DNA of 5,517 nucleotides from an uncultured Clostridia bacterium (GCA_946545105.1 CAMNMY010000068.1:1-5517), one strand, 5' to 3'. Numbered from the stretch's first letter, positions 1 through 5,517 are shown. The notes: a model not told the origin generated them from the letters alone. Numbers and translations are program-made.

Positions 1-219
1 CAATTTAGATTCAAGCACATCCTTAATGTGGATTGCTTGAGCTACATATCCTTCATCTTCAAGTTTCTTAAAGAAACTTGCTGGCAAGTTCTTCATCTCG
101 CTAAATTCTGCTCCTTTATTTAGCCACTCAAAAAGTTGCTTGGCTCTAAATTTCTTTTCGCCAAGATCTAAAACAATCTTTTCAATCTCTTCGTAACTAT
201 AATCTAAAAGTTGCTTCAT
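1..219 (-). CDS. rlmN: RlmN, dual-specificity 23S rRNA/tRNA adenine-C2 methyltransferase, N-terminal part only
   Basis: The first 73 codons of a gene running off the left edge. RlmN is a radical-SAM enzyme that makes 2-methyladenosine at A2503 of 23S rRNA and A37 of some tRNAs in the cytoplasm. Only the N-terminal accessory (RNA-binding) domain is visible. It carries the family signature G-E-K-K-F-R-A-K-Q-L-F-E-W-L (residues 20-33), followed by the F-x-E-M-K-N-L-P element (residues 39-46). The CxxxCxxC cluster that binds the iron-sulfur centre would lie beyond the window, so catalytic integrity cannot be judged. The ATG at 219-217 shares its A with the TAA stop of rsmB (TAATG) and has a good ribosome binding site, which fixes the start. 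Position directly after rsmB matches the conserved Bacillota order and supports the call, which otherwise rests on a short piece. Confidence 0.9.
   Translation of the reverse strand, partial: MKQLLDYSYEEIEKIVLDLGEKKFRAKQLFEWLNKGAEFSEMKNLPASFFKKLEDEGYVAQAIHIKDVLESKL
60..80. repeat. 21-base near-perfect palindrome inside rlmN
   Basis: Arms CAAGTTTCTT (60-69) and AAGAAACTTG (71-80) are exact reverse complements around the base at 70. It encodes Ser-Phe-Phe-Lys-Lys-Leu of the RlmN N-terminal domain. TTC/TTT codons facing AAG/AAA codons create such symmetry easily, so chance is a serious alternative. Confidence 0.75.
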
Positions 220-1451
220 TATTTCCTTTTTAGCTTTGCTATATAAAAGCCATCTTGCCCATCTTTATCCTGTAAATATTGTATCTCATCTACAAGTATA
301 AACTCTTTATTATTTTCTAAAAACTTTTTAACAACATTTTGGTTTTCTTGAGGAAGCGTTGTACAAGTTGAATATACAATCTCACCATCATTTTTTATGT
401 ATTTAGATGCGTTTTCCAAAATCTTGTATTGTATATTTGGTAAATCCTTTATGGATTCTTTTGTCATATTAAGATATATATCTGGCTTCTTCTTTTGAAC
501 GCCAAGACCAGAACATGGAACATCGCATAAAACCTTATCGAAGTGGCATAGCCACTTTTCATTTAGTTTTGTTGCGTCATTTAGCTCTAAAGATATTCCT
601 TTAGCTCCCATTCTATTTATGTAACTTTGAATTAAATCTAATCTATGTGGATGAATATCGCACGATGTAATTTCTACGTTTGCAAGTTCAGATAGATAAA
701 TAGATTTACCACCAGGGGCTGAACATAAATCCAAGATTTTATCCCCATCTTTTGGCGCTAGTTTTTCGCATGTCATCATAGATGTCTTAGATTGAACTGT
801 TACAAATCCTTTTGAATATAAATCTTGTAGAGTTTTATCATTCTTTGCATAAATAGCATTATCCAAAGATTCTACATATTTTTCATTTTTATCTTTTAAA
901 ATCTTTATCAATTCATCGTATGAGCATTTTGCTTTATTTACTCTAAAATGCTCTAAATCAAAACTAGATTTCAAAAGCATAGCTTTTGTTTTATCCAAAC
1001 CATAGGTTTTAATATATTCGTCAACGATAAATTTTGGAGTTGAAAATTCAACAGATAATCTATCTATATTTTGCTTTGGAAGTGCTGGTTTTTCGTTTGA
1101 GAATTTCTTCAATATTGCATTAACAAATCCAGCGTTTTCTTTCTTTCCAATTGCTTTTGTAAGATCAACCGTTTTTGATACTGCAGCATAAGCAGGAATC
1201 GAGTCCATATATTCAATTTGATACATACCAATTTTAAGCACAATTATGATTGCGTTCTTTGGTTTCTTTTGACACATAGAATTGATATAGTAATTGAACT
1301 CAATATCTCTTTCAATTACGCCATAAACAAGGTTTGTGTAGAAAGCTTTGTTTTGTGCGTTTTCAATATTTTTTGAGATTTCTAAAGAAGCATAAGCTCC
1401 ATTTTGATAAACATTTAATAAGGTATCGTATGCTAAGCGTAAATCTTGCAT
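219..1451 (-). CDS. rsmB: RsmB, 16S rRNA (cytosine-C5) methyltransferase (m5C967 type)
   Basis: A 410-residue protein, close to the usual RsmB length (E. coli about 430). It methylates C5 of a 16S rRNA cytosine (C967 in E. coli numbering) using S-adenosylmethionine. Residues 1 to about 125 form the NusB-like RNA-binding domain. A linker and RNA-binding subdomain follow, with S-V-E-F-S-T-P near 133 and the F-R-V-N element at 169-172. The Rossmann methyltransferase domain starts near 215. Visible motifs are the SAM-binding C-S-A-P-G-G-K-S (243-250), an acidic D265 at the end of strand 2, D-V-P-C-S-G (310-315) with C313, and S-T-C-T (361-364) with C363. By family knowledge C363 is the nucleophile attacking C6 of the base and C313 helps release the product. 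The C-terminal D-G-F-Y-I-A-K-L is also typical. Both cysteines and the NusB domain separate it from RsmF and other m5C enzymes. The start codon shares one base with the fmt stop (TAATG). Confidence 0.96.
   Translation of the reverse strand: MQDLRLAYDTLLNVYQNGAYASLEISKNIENAQNKAFYTNLVYGVIERDIEFNYYINSMCQKKPKNAIIIVLKIGMYQIEYMDSIPAYAAVSKTVDLTKAIGKKENAGFVNAILKKFSNEKPALPKQNIDRLSVEFSTPKFIVDEYIKTYGLDKTKAMLLKSSFDLEHFRVNKAKCSYDELIKILKDKNEKYVESLDNAIYAKNDKTLQDLYSKGFVTVQSKTSMMTCEKLAPKDGDKILDLCSAPGGKSIYLSELANVEITSCDIHPHRLDLIQSYINRMGAKGISLELNDATKLNEKWLCHFDKVLCDVPCSGLGVQKKKPDIYLNMTKESIKDLPNIQYKILENASKYIKNDGEIVYSTCTTLPQENQNVVKKFLENNKEFILVDEIQYLQDKDGQDGFYIAKLKRK
224..230 (-). promoter_or_regulatory. Ribosome binding site of rlmN
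   Basis: AAAAGGA on the minus strand, with four bases between it and the rlmN ATG at 219. It lies inside the last codons of rsmB (Lys-Arg-Lys), so rlmN can be initiated independently as well as by coupling through the TAATG overlap. Confidence 0.7.
922..953. repeat. Inverted repeat inside rsmB
   Basis: Nine-base arms GAGCATTTT (922-930) and AAAATGCTC (945-953) flank a 14-base spacer. It covers residues 167-177, around the conserved F-R-V-N element. No function is apparent. Confidence 0.6.
1290..1319. repeat. Inverted repeat inside rsmB
   Basis: Nine-base arms GTAATTGAA (1290-1298) and TTCAATTAC (1311-1319) flank a 12-base spacer, within the NusB-like domain coding region near the start of rsmB. 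No function is apparent. Confidence 0.6.
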
Positions 1452-2356
1452 TAGTCGATAACCTTCCCACTTAATGTGAAGCCACGTGTGAATTCATCAT
1501 AATTCATACGTTTTTTACCTTCAATTTGAACTTCTTTCAATTCAATATATCCATCCTTACAATAAACTTTATCTCCATCAACTAATCCTAAAGTTTTATC
1601 GTGAGAAGATTCTATGAATCTTGCTGAATATATTTTAAATAATTTTCCATCAACCATACCATATGCAGATGGCCATGGATTTAACCCATAAATCTTATTT
1701 ATAATTGAAGCTCCATTATCTGCCCAGTTAATATGTCCAAATTCCTTATTTAACATTGGAAAATGTGTAGCCTCATTTTCATCTTGCTTTGTAAATGTAG
1801 CTTTACCACTTTCAATTAGATCTATTGCTTCCATAAGAACAGATGGCGCAATTTTACTCAAATCATCGAATAATTCACCTGCTGTTTCGTTTTCTTTGAT
1901 TTGAACCTTCTTTTGCAAAATAATATCACCACTATCTACGCCTAAAGCTGTTTGCATAATAGTAATACCAGTTTCTTTTTCACCGTTTATAATTGCCCAT
2001 TGAATTGGAGCAGATCCTCTATATTTTGGTAAAAGTGATGCGTGTACATTTATAACGCCATATTTTGCGATATCTAATATTTCTTGAGAAATGATTTGAC
2101 CATAAGCACAAGTTACCATTAAATCAGGATTTAAAGCTTTCAAATCTTCTACGCCTTCTTTTCTAATCTTTTCGTATTGCAATACTTTGATATTGTTATC
2201 TAAAGCACATTGCTTTACTGGAGAGTAACTTACAACCATTCTGTTTCTTGCTTTATCTGGTTGAGTTACAACAGCAATAACTTCATGCTTTGATTCAATC
2301 AAAGCATTTAAACAAGAAACTGAGAAATCTGGTGTGCCTAAAAATACTATTCTCAT
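1451..2356 (-). CDS. fmt: Methionyl-tRNA formyltransferase
   Basis: A 301-residue protein that transfers formyl from 10-formyltetrahydrofolate to the initiator Met-tRNA. The N-terminal domain begins M-R-I-V-F-L-G-T-P-D-F. The catalytic core is N-V-H-A-S-L-L-P-K-Y-R-G-S-A-P-I (103-118) plus G-V-D-S-G-D (139-144), giving the Asn-His-Asp triad N103, H105 and D141. The C-terminal OB-like tRNA-binding domain covers roughly 205-301, with N-P-W-P (226-229) and E-G-K-K-R-M near 279-284. The start at 2356 was chosen over an in-frame ATG at 2398 because the family begins at this M-R-I-V, a good ribosome binding site precedes it, and the longer form would run about 40 bases into def. It starts one base after the def stop, and its TAA overlaps the rsmB ATG. 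The tRNA-contacting loop at 31-48 is unusual (see findings). A near-perfect 23-base palindrome covers codons 17-24. Confidence 0.97.
   Translation of the reverse strand: MRIVFLGTPDFSVSCLNALIESKHEVIAVVTQPDKARNRMVVSYSPVKQCALDNNIKVLQYEKIRKEGVEDLKALNPDLMVTCAYGQIISQEILDIAKYGVINVHASLLPKYRGSAPIQWAIINGEKETGITIMQTALGVDSGDIILQKKVQIKENETAGELFDDLSKIAPSVLMEAIDLIESGKATFTKQDENEATHFPMLNKEFGHINWADNGASIINKIYGLNPWPSAYGMVDGKLFKIYSARFIESSHDKTLGLVDGDKVYCKDGYIELKEVQIEGKKRMNYDEFTRGFTLSGKVID
1462..1468 (-). promoter_or_regulatory. Possible ribosome binding site of rsmB
   Basis: GGGAAGG on the minus strand, inside the last codons of fmt. Ten bases separate it from the rsmB ATG at 1451, a little longer than the usual 5-9. 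Initiation is therefore probably helped by ribosomes terminating on the overlapping fmt TAA. Confidence 0.5.
2285..2307. repeat. 23-base near-perfect palindrome inside fmt
   Basis: Arms ATGCTTTGATT (2285-2295) and AATCAAAGCAT (2297-2307) are exact reverse complements around the single base at 2296. As RNA it would fold as about nine base pairs with a five-base loop. It lies 50-72 bases into fmt and encodes residues 17-24, which are not catalytic. The symmetry is directly visible; any function is unknown and chance is possible. Confidence 0.85.
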
Positions 2357-2357
2357 T

Positions 2358-2804
2358 TTATTTTCCTTTGTATTCTTTGTCGTAGTATAAGATACCATCT
2401 AGATGGTCAATCTCATGACAGAATATTCTTGCAATAAAATCTTCTACTGTAATCTTCTTTTTGTTTCCGTGTCTTGTTTGATACTCACAAACAACTCTGT
2501 TTGGACGCTTTACATCACATGACCTATTAGGAACTGACAAGCATCCTTCTGGTCCAATTTGTTCTCCAGATTGTTCAACTATAACTGGATTTACCATCTC
2601 TAAGAAGAAATCTTCAAACTCAACAATAACAACTCTCTTTAAAATACCAACTTGTGGAGCTGCAAGGCCAACGCCATCGGCCTTATCCAAAGTGTCCTTC
2701 ATATCATCTAAAAGTTTTGCAAGCTTGTCGTCAAAAACTTCAACCTCTCTGCATCTTTTTCTTAATATTGGTTCTCCATCAATTACTATATTTCTAATTG
2801 CCAT
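2358..2804 (-). CDS. def: Peptide deformylase
   Basis: A 148-residue metalloenzyme that removes the formyl group from the N-terminal methionine of nascent proteins at the ribosome. All three family motifs are intact: G-V-G-L-A-A-P-Q (44-51), E-G-C-L-S (86-90) and H-E-I-D-H (130-134). By family knowledge C88, H130 and H134 bind the metal (usually Fe2+) and E131 is the general base. The short length, the lack of an extended insertion between motifs, and the ending soon after H-E-I-D-H-L-D-G fit the short (type 1-like) deformylases common in clostridia. The ATG at 2804 has a GAGGA ribosome binding site overlapping the priA stop; a seven-base gap separates the genes. The stop lies one base before fmt, so the formylating and deformylating enzymes are made from adjacent, tightly spaced genes. 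Confidence 0.97.
   Translation of the reverse strand: MAIRNIVIDGEPILRKRCREVEVFDDKLAKLLDDMKDTLDKADGVGLAAPQVGILKRVVIVEFEDFFLEMVNPVIVEQSGEQIGPEGCLSVPNRSCDVKRPNRVVCEYQTRHGNKKKITVEDFIARIFCHEIDHLDGILYYDKEYKGK
2364..2369 (-). promoter_or_regulatory. Ribosome binding site of fmt, decides its start
   Basis: AAAGGA on the minus strand, seven bases before the ATG at 2356. It lies within the codons for the last residues of def (Tyr-Lys-Gly-Lys). Its spacing supports the 2356 start rather than the upstream in-frame ATG at 2398. Confidence 0.8.
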
Positions 2805-2808
2805 ATTA

Positions 2809-2813
2809 TCCTC
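2809..2813 (-). promoter_or_regulatory. Ribosome binding site of def, overlapping the priA stop
   Basis: GAGGA on the minus strand, with four bases between it and the ATG at 2804. Its first two bases are the last two of the priA TGA stop (2814-2812), so a ribosome finishing priA releases directly at the def initiation site. Confidence 0.75.
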
Positions 2814-4980
2814 ACATCAAACTTTGTGGATCTTGTTCCACAAAGATTGTTAAATCTTTCTTATCCATCTTATTTATTATCTCATAAATCTGGCCTAATG
2901 TATCAAGTTCGTTTTCTTTATCTATTCTCATAACTAATTGGAATCTATATAGATCCTTCAATTTTGTCATAGGAGCTTCCATTCCGGCCAATGTTTTTAT
3001 ATTTGGATTTACTGCTTTCAAATCTCTAAATTTAAAATACAATTCTCCAGCTCCTTTTCTAGCTACTTCTCTCTTTAGATGAGCCACCAACACTCTAATC
3101 AATGATACAAATGGTGGGAATGATGTTGTCTCTCTAATGTTTACTTCTTTTCTATAGAATTCATCGTAGTTATATGCTGTAGCATATTTATATACATAAT
3201 TTGTTGGTGAGTATGTTTGTAAAACAACTCTACCTTCCTTATCCGCTCTTCCGGCTCTTCCAGACATTTGTGTTACAAGTTGGAAGGTTCTCTCGTTAGA
3301 TCTAAAATCTTGCTGATATAGCCCCAAATCCGCATCCACAAGGCCAACTAATGTTACATTTGGAAAATCATGGCCCTTTGCTATCATTTGAGTTCCAACT
3401 AAAACTTGTGCCTTATTATCTGCAAAATCTCTAAGAACATCTGTTGCTCCATCTTTTGCTTTTGTATCTGAATCCAACTTCAATGCTTTAACATCTGGGA
3501 AGAATTTGTGTAATTCTTCAATTACAGTCTCAGTTCCCATCTTGCCAAACTTTAATGATTCTGAGCCACATTGTGGGCATTTATAAGTCATAGGGTACTT
3601 AGCTCCACAATAATGACAAATCAATTTATTTTCGTTCTTATGGAATGTTAATGTTACATCACAAGAATTACATTTAGGCACATAGCCACATGTCTTACAT
3701 CTAATAAAGGATGAGAATCCAAGTCTGTTAATAAATAACATGGCTTGTTCGCCTCTTTCAAAAGTTGTCTTTAATTCATGTTGTAGACGCAAAGAAAACA
3801 TTGATGGATTTCCACGCATAATTTCTTGCTTCATATCCACAATAGCTACGCTAGGCATTCCTTTATCTGTAATTCTCTTTGGCATCTTTGCAATTGCATA
3901 TTCTCCATCAATTGCAAGCTTATATGATTCGATAGATGGAGTAGCTGATCCTAGAACTACTTTTGCATTATTTAATTTTGCTCTATATCTTGCAATATCT
4001 ATTGCCTTATATCTTGGATTTGATTCACTATTGTAACTTGAGTCATGCTCTTCATCTACAACAATCAATCCTACATTTTGTAATGGGGCAAATATAGCTG
4101 AGCGTGCGCCAACTACAATCTTACATTCTTGTAAAAGTAGTTTCTTCCACTCGTCATATCTTTCACCATCTGAAAGACCGCTATGTAGCAAAGCTACCTC
4201 GTCCCCAAATGCGCCTCTAAAAATCCTCATCGTTTGAGGTGTTAGAGAAATTTCAGGAACAAGCATAATTGCTGTCTTTCCGGCCTTTAAGACACGCTTA
4301 ATGGCTTCTATATACACTTCTGTCTTACCAGAGCCTGTAACTCCGTGTAAAAGAATAGTATCTTTATCTGTTTCAAATATTGTCTTTAAAGCTTTTTGTT
4401 GATCTTCAGTTAAACTAACTTCTTTTCTGTTTCCATTGACGCTTTTTAGCGGAACCCTATCGATTTTCTTTAAAAATCTTTTTACTACGCCTTTTTCTAC
4501 AAGCGCATTTACTGGATATGCACCAAACAAGAAAGTTAATTCGCTAAGAGGTTTCTCGCCTTCTTCTTTTAAATACTCTACAACTTTTAGTTGTTTTTGG
4601 GATTTAACCTCAATTTGAGATGTTTCATCTAACTTAACAAAATATCTTTCAAGGTCTTTAACCTTTCCTTTTCTTAAAGCTGATGGGATAAACAATCTCA
4701 ATATATCTACATATTTTAAGAAGAATCTCTTTCTCATGTATTCCATAAGTTTTAGAGTTTCTTCTGAAAAACATTTAAACTCGCCTACAACTTGCAAAAT
4801 GTCTTTAGTTTCAATTTCAGATTTTTCTACTATATCTATAACAAAGCCATTAGTTGTTGATTTCCCAAATGGAACAACAACTCTATCACCTTTTTCTACG
4901 AGCATATTATCTGGAATCGAATAATCAAATGGCCTATCTAGTTGAGTGGAACTTCTATCGACAATTACTCTAGCTATCAT
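2812..4980 (-). CDS. priA: Primosomal protein N' (replication restart helicase PriA)
   Basis: A 722-residue superfamily 2 DNA helicase (E. coli PriA is about 730) that recognises stalled forks and D-loops and reloads the replicative helicase. The N-terminal 3'-end-binding domain covers about 1-100 (D-R-P-F-D-Y, then G-D-R-V-V-V-P-F-G), followed by a winged-helix region to about 175. Helicase motifs are Walker A G-V-T-G-S-G-K-T (213-220, K219), D-E-E-H (309-312), G-S-A-T-P-S (344-349), G-T-Q-M-I-A-K-G-H-D-F (529-539) and Q-M-S-G-R-A-G-R (571-578). Eight cysteines in four CxxC pairs (428/431, 437/440, 455/458, 468/471) form the two zinc sites typical of PriA. The C-terminal domain ends D-P-Q-S-L-M. 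The start overlaps the coaBC stop by four bases (ATGA) and lacks a convincing ribosome binding site. Leucine 420 replaces the second arginine of the usual N-R-R-G. Confidence 0.98.
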   Translation of the reverse strand: MIARVIVDRSSTQLDRPFDYSIPDNMLVEKGDRVVVPFGKSTTNGFVIDIVEKSEIETKDILQVVGEFKCFSEETLKLMEYMRKRFFLKYVDILRLFIPSALRKGKVKDLERYFVKLDETSQIEVKSQKQLKVVEYLKEEGEKPLSELTFLFGAYPVNALVEKGVVKRFLKKIDRVPLKSVNGNRKEVSLTEDQQKALKTIFETDKDTILLHGVTGSGKTEVYIEAIKRVLKAGKTAIMLVPEISLTPQTMRIFRGAFGDEVALLHSGLSDGERYDEWKKLLLQECKIVVGARSAIFAPLQNVGLIVVDEEHDSSYNSESNPRYKAIDIARYRAKLNNAKVVLGSATPSIESYKLAIDGEYAIAKMPKRITDKGMPSVAIVDMKQEIMRGNPSMFSLRLQHELKTTFERGEQAMLFINRLGFSSFIRCKTCGYVPKCNSCDVTLTFHKNENKLICHYCGAKYPMTYKCPQCGSESLKFGKMGTETVIEELHKFFPDVKALKLDSDTKAKDGATDVLRDFADNKAQVLVGTQMIAKGHDFPNVTLVGLVDADLGLYQQDFRSNERTFQLVTQMSGRAGRADKEGRVVLQTYSPTNYVYKYATAYNYDEFYRKEVNIRETTSFPPFVSLIRVLVAHLKREVARKGAGELYFKFRDLKAVNPNIKTLAGMEAPMTKLKDLYRFQLVMRIDKENELDTLGQIYEIINKMDKKDLTIFVEQDPQSLM
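2822..2859 (-). repeat. Two overlapping stem-loops at the 3' end of priA, just upstream of def
   Basis: Read on the minus strand, stem A is AAAGATT (2859-2853), loop TAAC, AATCTTT (2848-2842). Stem B is CTTTGTGGA (2845-2837), loop ACAAGA, TCCACAAAG (2830-2822). The two share CTTT at 2845-2842, so they cannot form together. Stem B ends eight bases before the def ribosome binding site. No T-run follows, so it is not an intrinsic terminator. The complementarity is directly visible; a regulatory role is only inferred and chance is possible, since similar overlapping stems occur inside priA at 3499-3526. Confidence 0.7.
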
Positions 4981-5517
4981 AGTTTTTGAATCTCGTCTAA
5001 AATAACATTTGCAACTTCACTCTTTAACATCTTGTCATAAGATGTAGCTGAGCCATCTTTTTTGCAAATTGTAACAATGTTAGTGTCTACGTTAAAACCA
5101 GCACCTTGTTGTGTTACATCATTGGCAACTACAAGGTCAGCATTCTTTGATTGAATCTTTTTCTTTGCGTTTTCAATTAGGTTTTCAGTTTCAGCGCAGA
5201 ATATAACAAGCTTTCTATCGCCTTTTACTTTTCCTAACTCTTTTGCGATATCTGGATTCTTTACAAAAGATAAAGTTAATTCTTCGCTCTTTATCTTATT
5301 GTCGAATGTTTCTTTTAATCTATAATCTGCAGGAGCTGCTGCCTTGATTATAATATCGCAATCTTTGTATGAATCCATTACAGCGTTATACATATCGTTT
5401 GTTGTTTCAACATCAACAACATCAGTTATGTATTGAGGAACATTAACAGAAACAAGTCCCTTTACAAGTTTAACTTGTCCGCCACGTTTAAATACGGCTT
5501 TAGCAATCTCCATTCCC
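4977..5517 (-). CDS. coaBC: CoaBC, phosphopantothenate-cysteine ligase (CoaB) domain, C-terminal part only
   Basis: The 3' end of a gene entering from the right edge. CoaBC is normally a fusion of about 400 residues: an N-terminal flavin-dependent decarboxylase (CoaC) and a C-terminal ligase (CoaB). It converts 4'-phosphopantothenate to 4'-phosphopantetheine in CoA synthesis, with CoaB using CTP in most bacteria. About 179 residues of CoaB are visible. The frame is open to the edge, and the first residues (G-M-E-I-A-K-A) match the G-x-x-I/L-A segment following the CoaB S-S-G-K motif, so the Met at 5513 is internal. Counting from that Met, key elements are A-A-A-P-A-D-Y-R (58-65), the K-I-K segment (73-75), K-N-P-D-I (85-89), A-E-T-E-N-L (107-112), V-A-N-D-V (129-133) and G-A-G-F-N-V-D-T-N (137-145). 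Whether the CoaC half is present cannot be seen; the fusion is inferred from the family. Its TGA overlaps the priA start. Confidence 0.93.
   Translation of the reverse strand, partial: GMEIAKAVFKRGGQVKLVKGLVSVNVPQYITDVVDVETTNDMYNAVMDSYKDCDIIIKAAAPADYRLKETFDNKIKSEELTLSFVKNPDIAKELGKVKGDRKLVIFCAETENLIENAKKKIQSKNADLVVANDVTQQGAGFNVDTNIVTICKKDGSATSYDKMLKSEVANVILDEIQKL
5267..5297. repeat. Inverted repeat inside coaBC
   Basis: Nine-base arms AAGATAAAG (5267-5275) and CTTTATCTT (5289-5297) flank a 13-base spacer. It spans the codons of the conserved Lys-Ile-Lys segment of CoaB and those just after it, so protein constraint may explain part of it. Confidence 0.6.

Noticed and set aside
11..40. Bulged hairpin in rlmN (7 + 4 pairs, seven-base loop)
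   Set aside because: Imperfect stems with a bulge are expected by chance at this length and composition, and it lies in coding sequence.
2357..2398. A longer fmt starting at the ATG at 2398
   Set aside because: It would add 14 residues not seen in the family and overlap def by about 40 bases. The start at 2356 has a well-placed ribosome binding site and the expected N-terminus.
2394..2407. 14-base perfect palindrome ACCATCTAGATGGT in def
   Set aside because: It encodes the invariant His-Leu-Asp-Gly after the metal-binding motif, so protein constraint explains it; about one such palindrome is expected by chance.
3499..3526. Overlapping stems GAAGAATT/AATTCTTC and TGTAATT/AATTACA within priA
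   Set aside because: They arise from Glu-Glu and Phe-Phe codons (GAA, TTC) in mid-gene with no nearby start or stop. I use them as a caution about how often such stems occur by chance.
3740..4036. A 98-codon open frame on the plus strand opposite priA
   Set aside because: It lies wholly antisense to the conserved helicase core of PriA, has no recognisable domain or ribosome binding site, and is explained by the codon bias of the real gene.
4219..4239. Small stem CCTCA/TGAGG followed by five T on the minus strand, resembling a terminator
   Set aside because: It has only five base pairs and a very short T-run, and it lies in the middle of the priA reading frame.
4436..4924. Two short plus-strand open frames (4436-4618 and 4736-4924)
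   Set aside because: Both are antisense to the N-terminal half of priA, are low-complexity Ser/Phe/Thr-rich, and have no supporting start signals.
5511..5513. ATG at 5513 as the true start of a short CoaB-like protein
   Set aside because: The frame stays open to the window edge and the preceding Gly fits the conserved CoaB segment, so this Met is internal to a longer coaBC.

Overview
The window is a solid block of housekeeping genes, all on the minus strand, from an AT-rich bacterium (G+C roughly one third by eye). In transcription order, from high to low coordinates, it reads: coaBC (3' part) - priA - def - fmt - rsmB - rlmN (5' part). This gene order is a well-known conserved neighbourhood of Bacillota; in Bacillus subtilis it continues into prpC-prkC-rsgA-rpe. 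Gene order, base composition and protein style point to a low-GC Bacillota, probably a clostridial relative. The window alone does not fix a genus.

Layout: 5517-4977 is the C-terminal CoaB (phosphopantothenate-cysteine ligase) half of CoaBC, cut by the window edge. 4980-2812 is the primosomal helicase PriA. 2804-2358 is peptide deformylase. 2356-1451 is methionyl-tRNA formyltransferase. 1451-219 is the 16S rRNA m5C methyltransferase RsmB. 219-1 is the N-terminal accessory domain of RlmN, cut by the left edge. There is no non-coding stretch: the five junctions are a 4-base ATGA overlap, a 7-base gap, a 1-base gap and two 1-base TAATG overlaps. The genes must therefore be co-transcribed, and their translation is probably coupled. 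I see no promoter, intrinsic terminator, tRNA or rRNA, mobile element or CRISPR array.

How the genes fit together: Fmt formylates the initiator Met-tRNA and Def removes the formyl group from nascent proteins, so they form a matched pair. RsmB and RlmN modify 16S and 23S rRNA respectively (RlmN also tRNA). CoaBC supplies coenzyme A and PriA restarts stalled replication; these two are linked to the translation genes by conserved position rather than by shared chemistry.

I do not see a new defence, mobile or biosynthetic system here; all six proteins are familiar families with key motifs intact where visible. The points worth a second look are subtle: several near-perfect inverted repeats inside coding sequence (notably at 2285-2307 in fmt, and a pair of overlapping, mutually exclusive stem-loops at the end of priA just upstream of def), the absence of a Shine-Dalgarno sequence for priA, and some unusual substitutions in Fmt and PriA.
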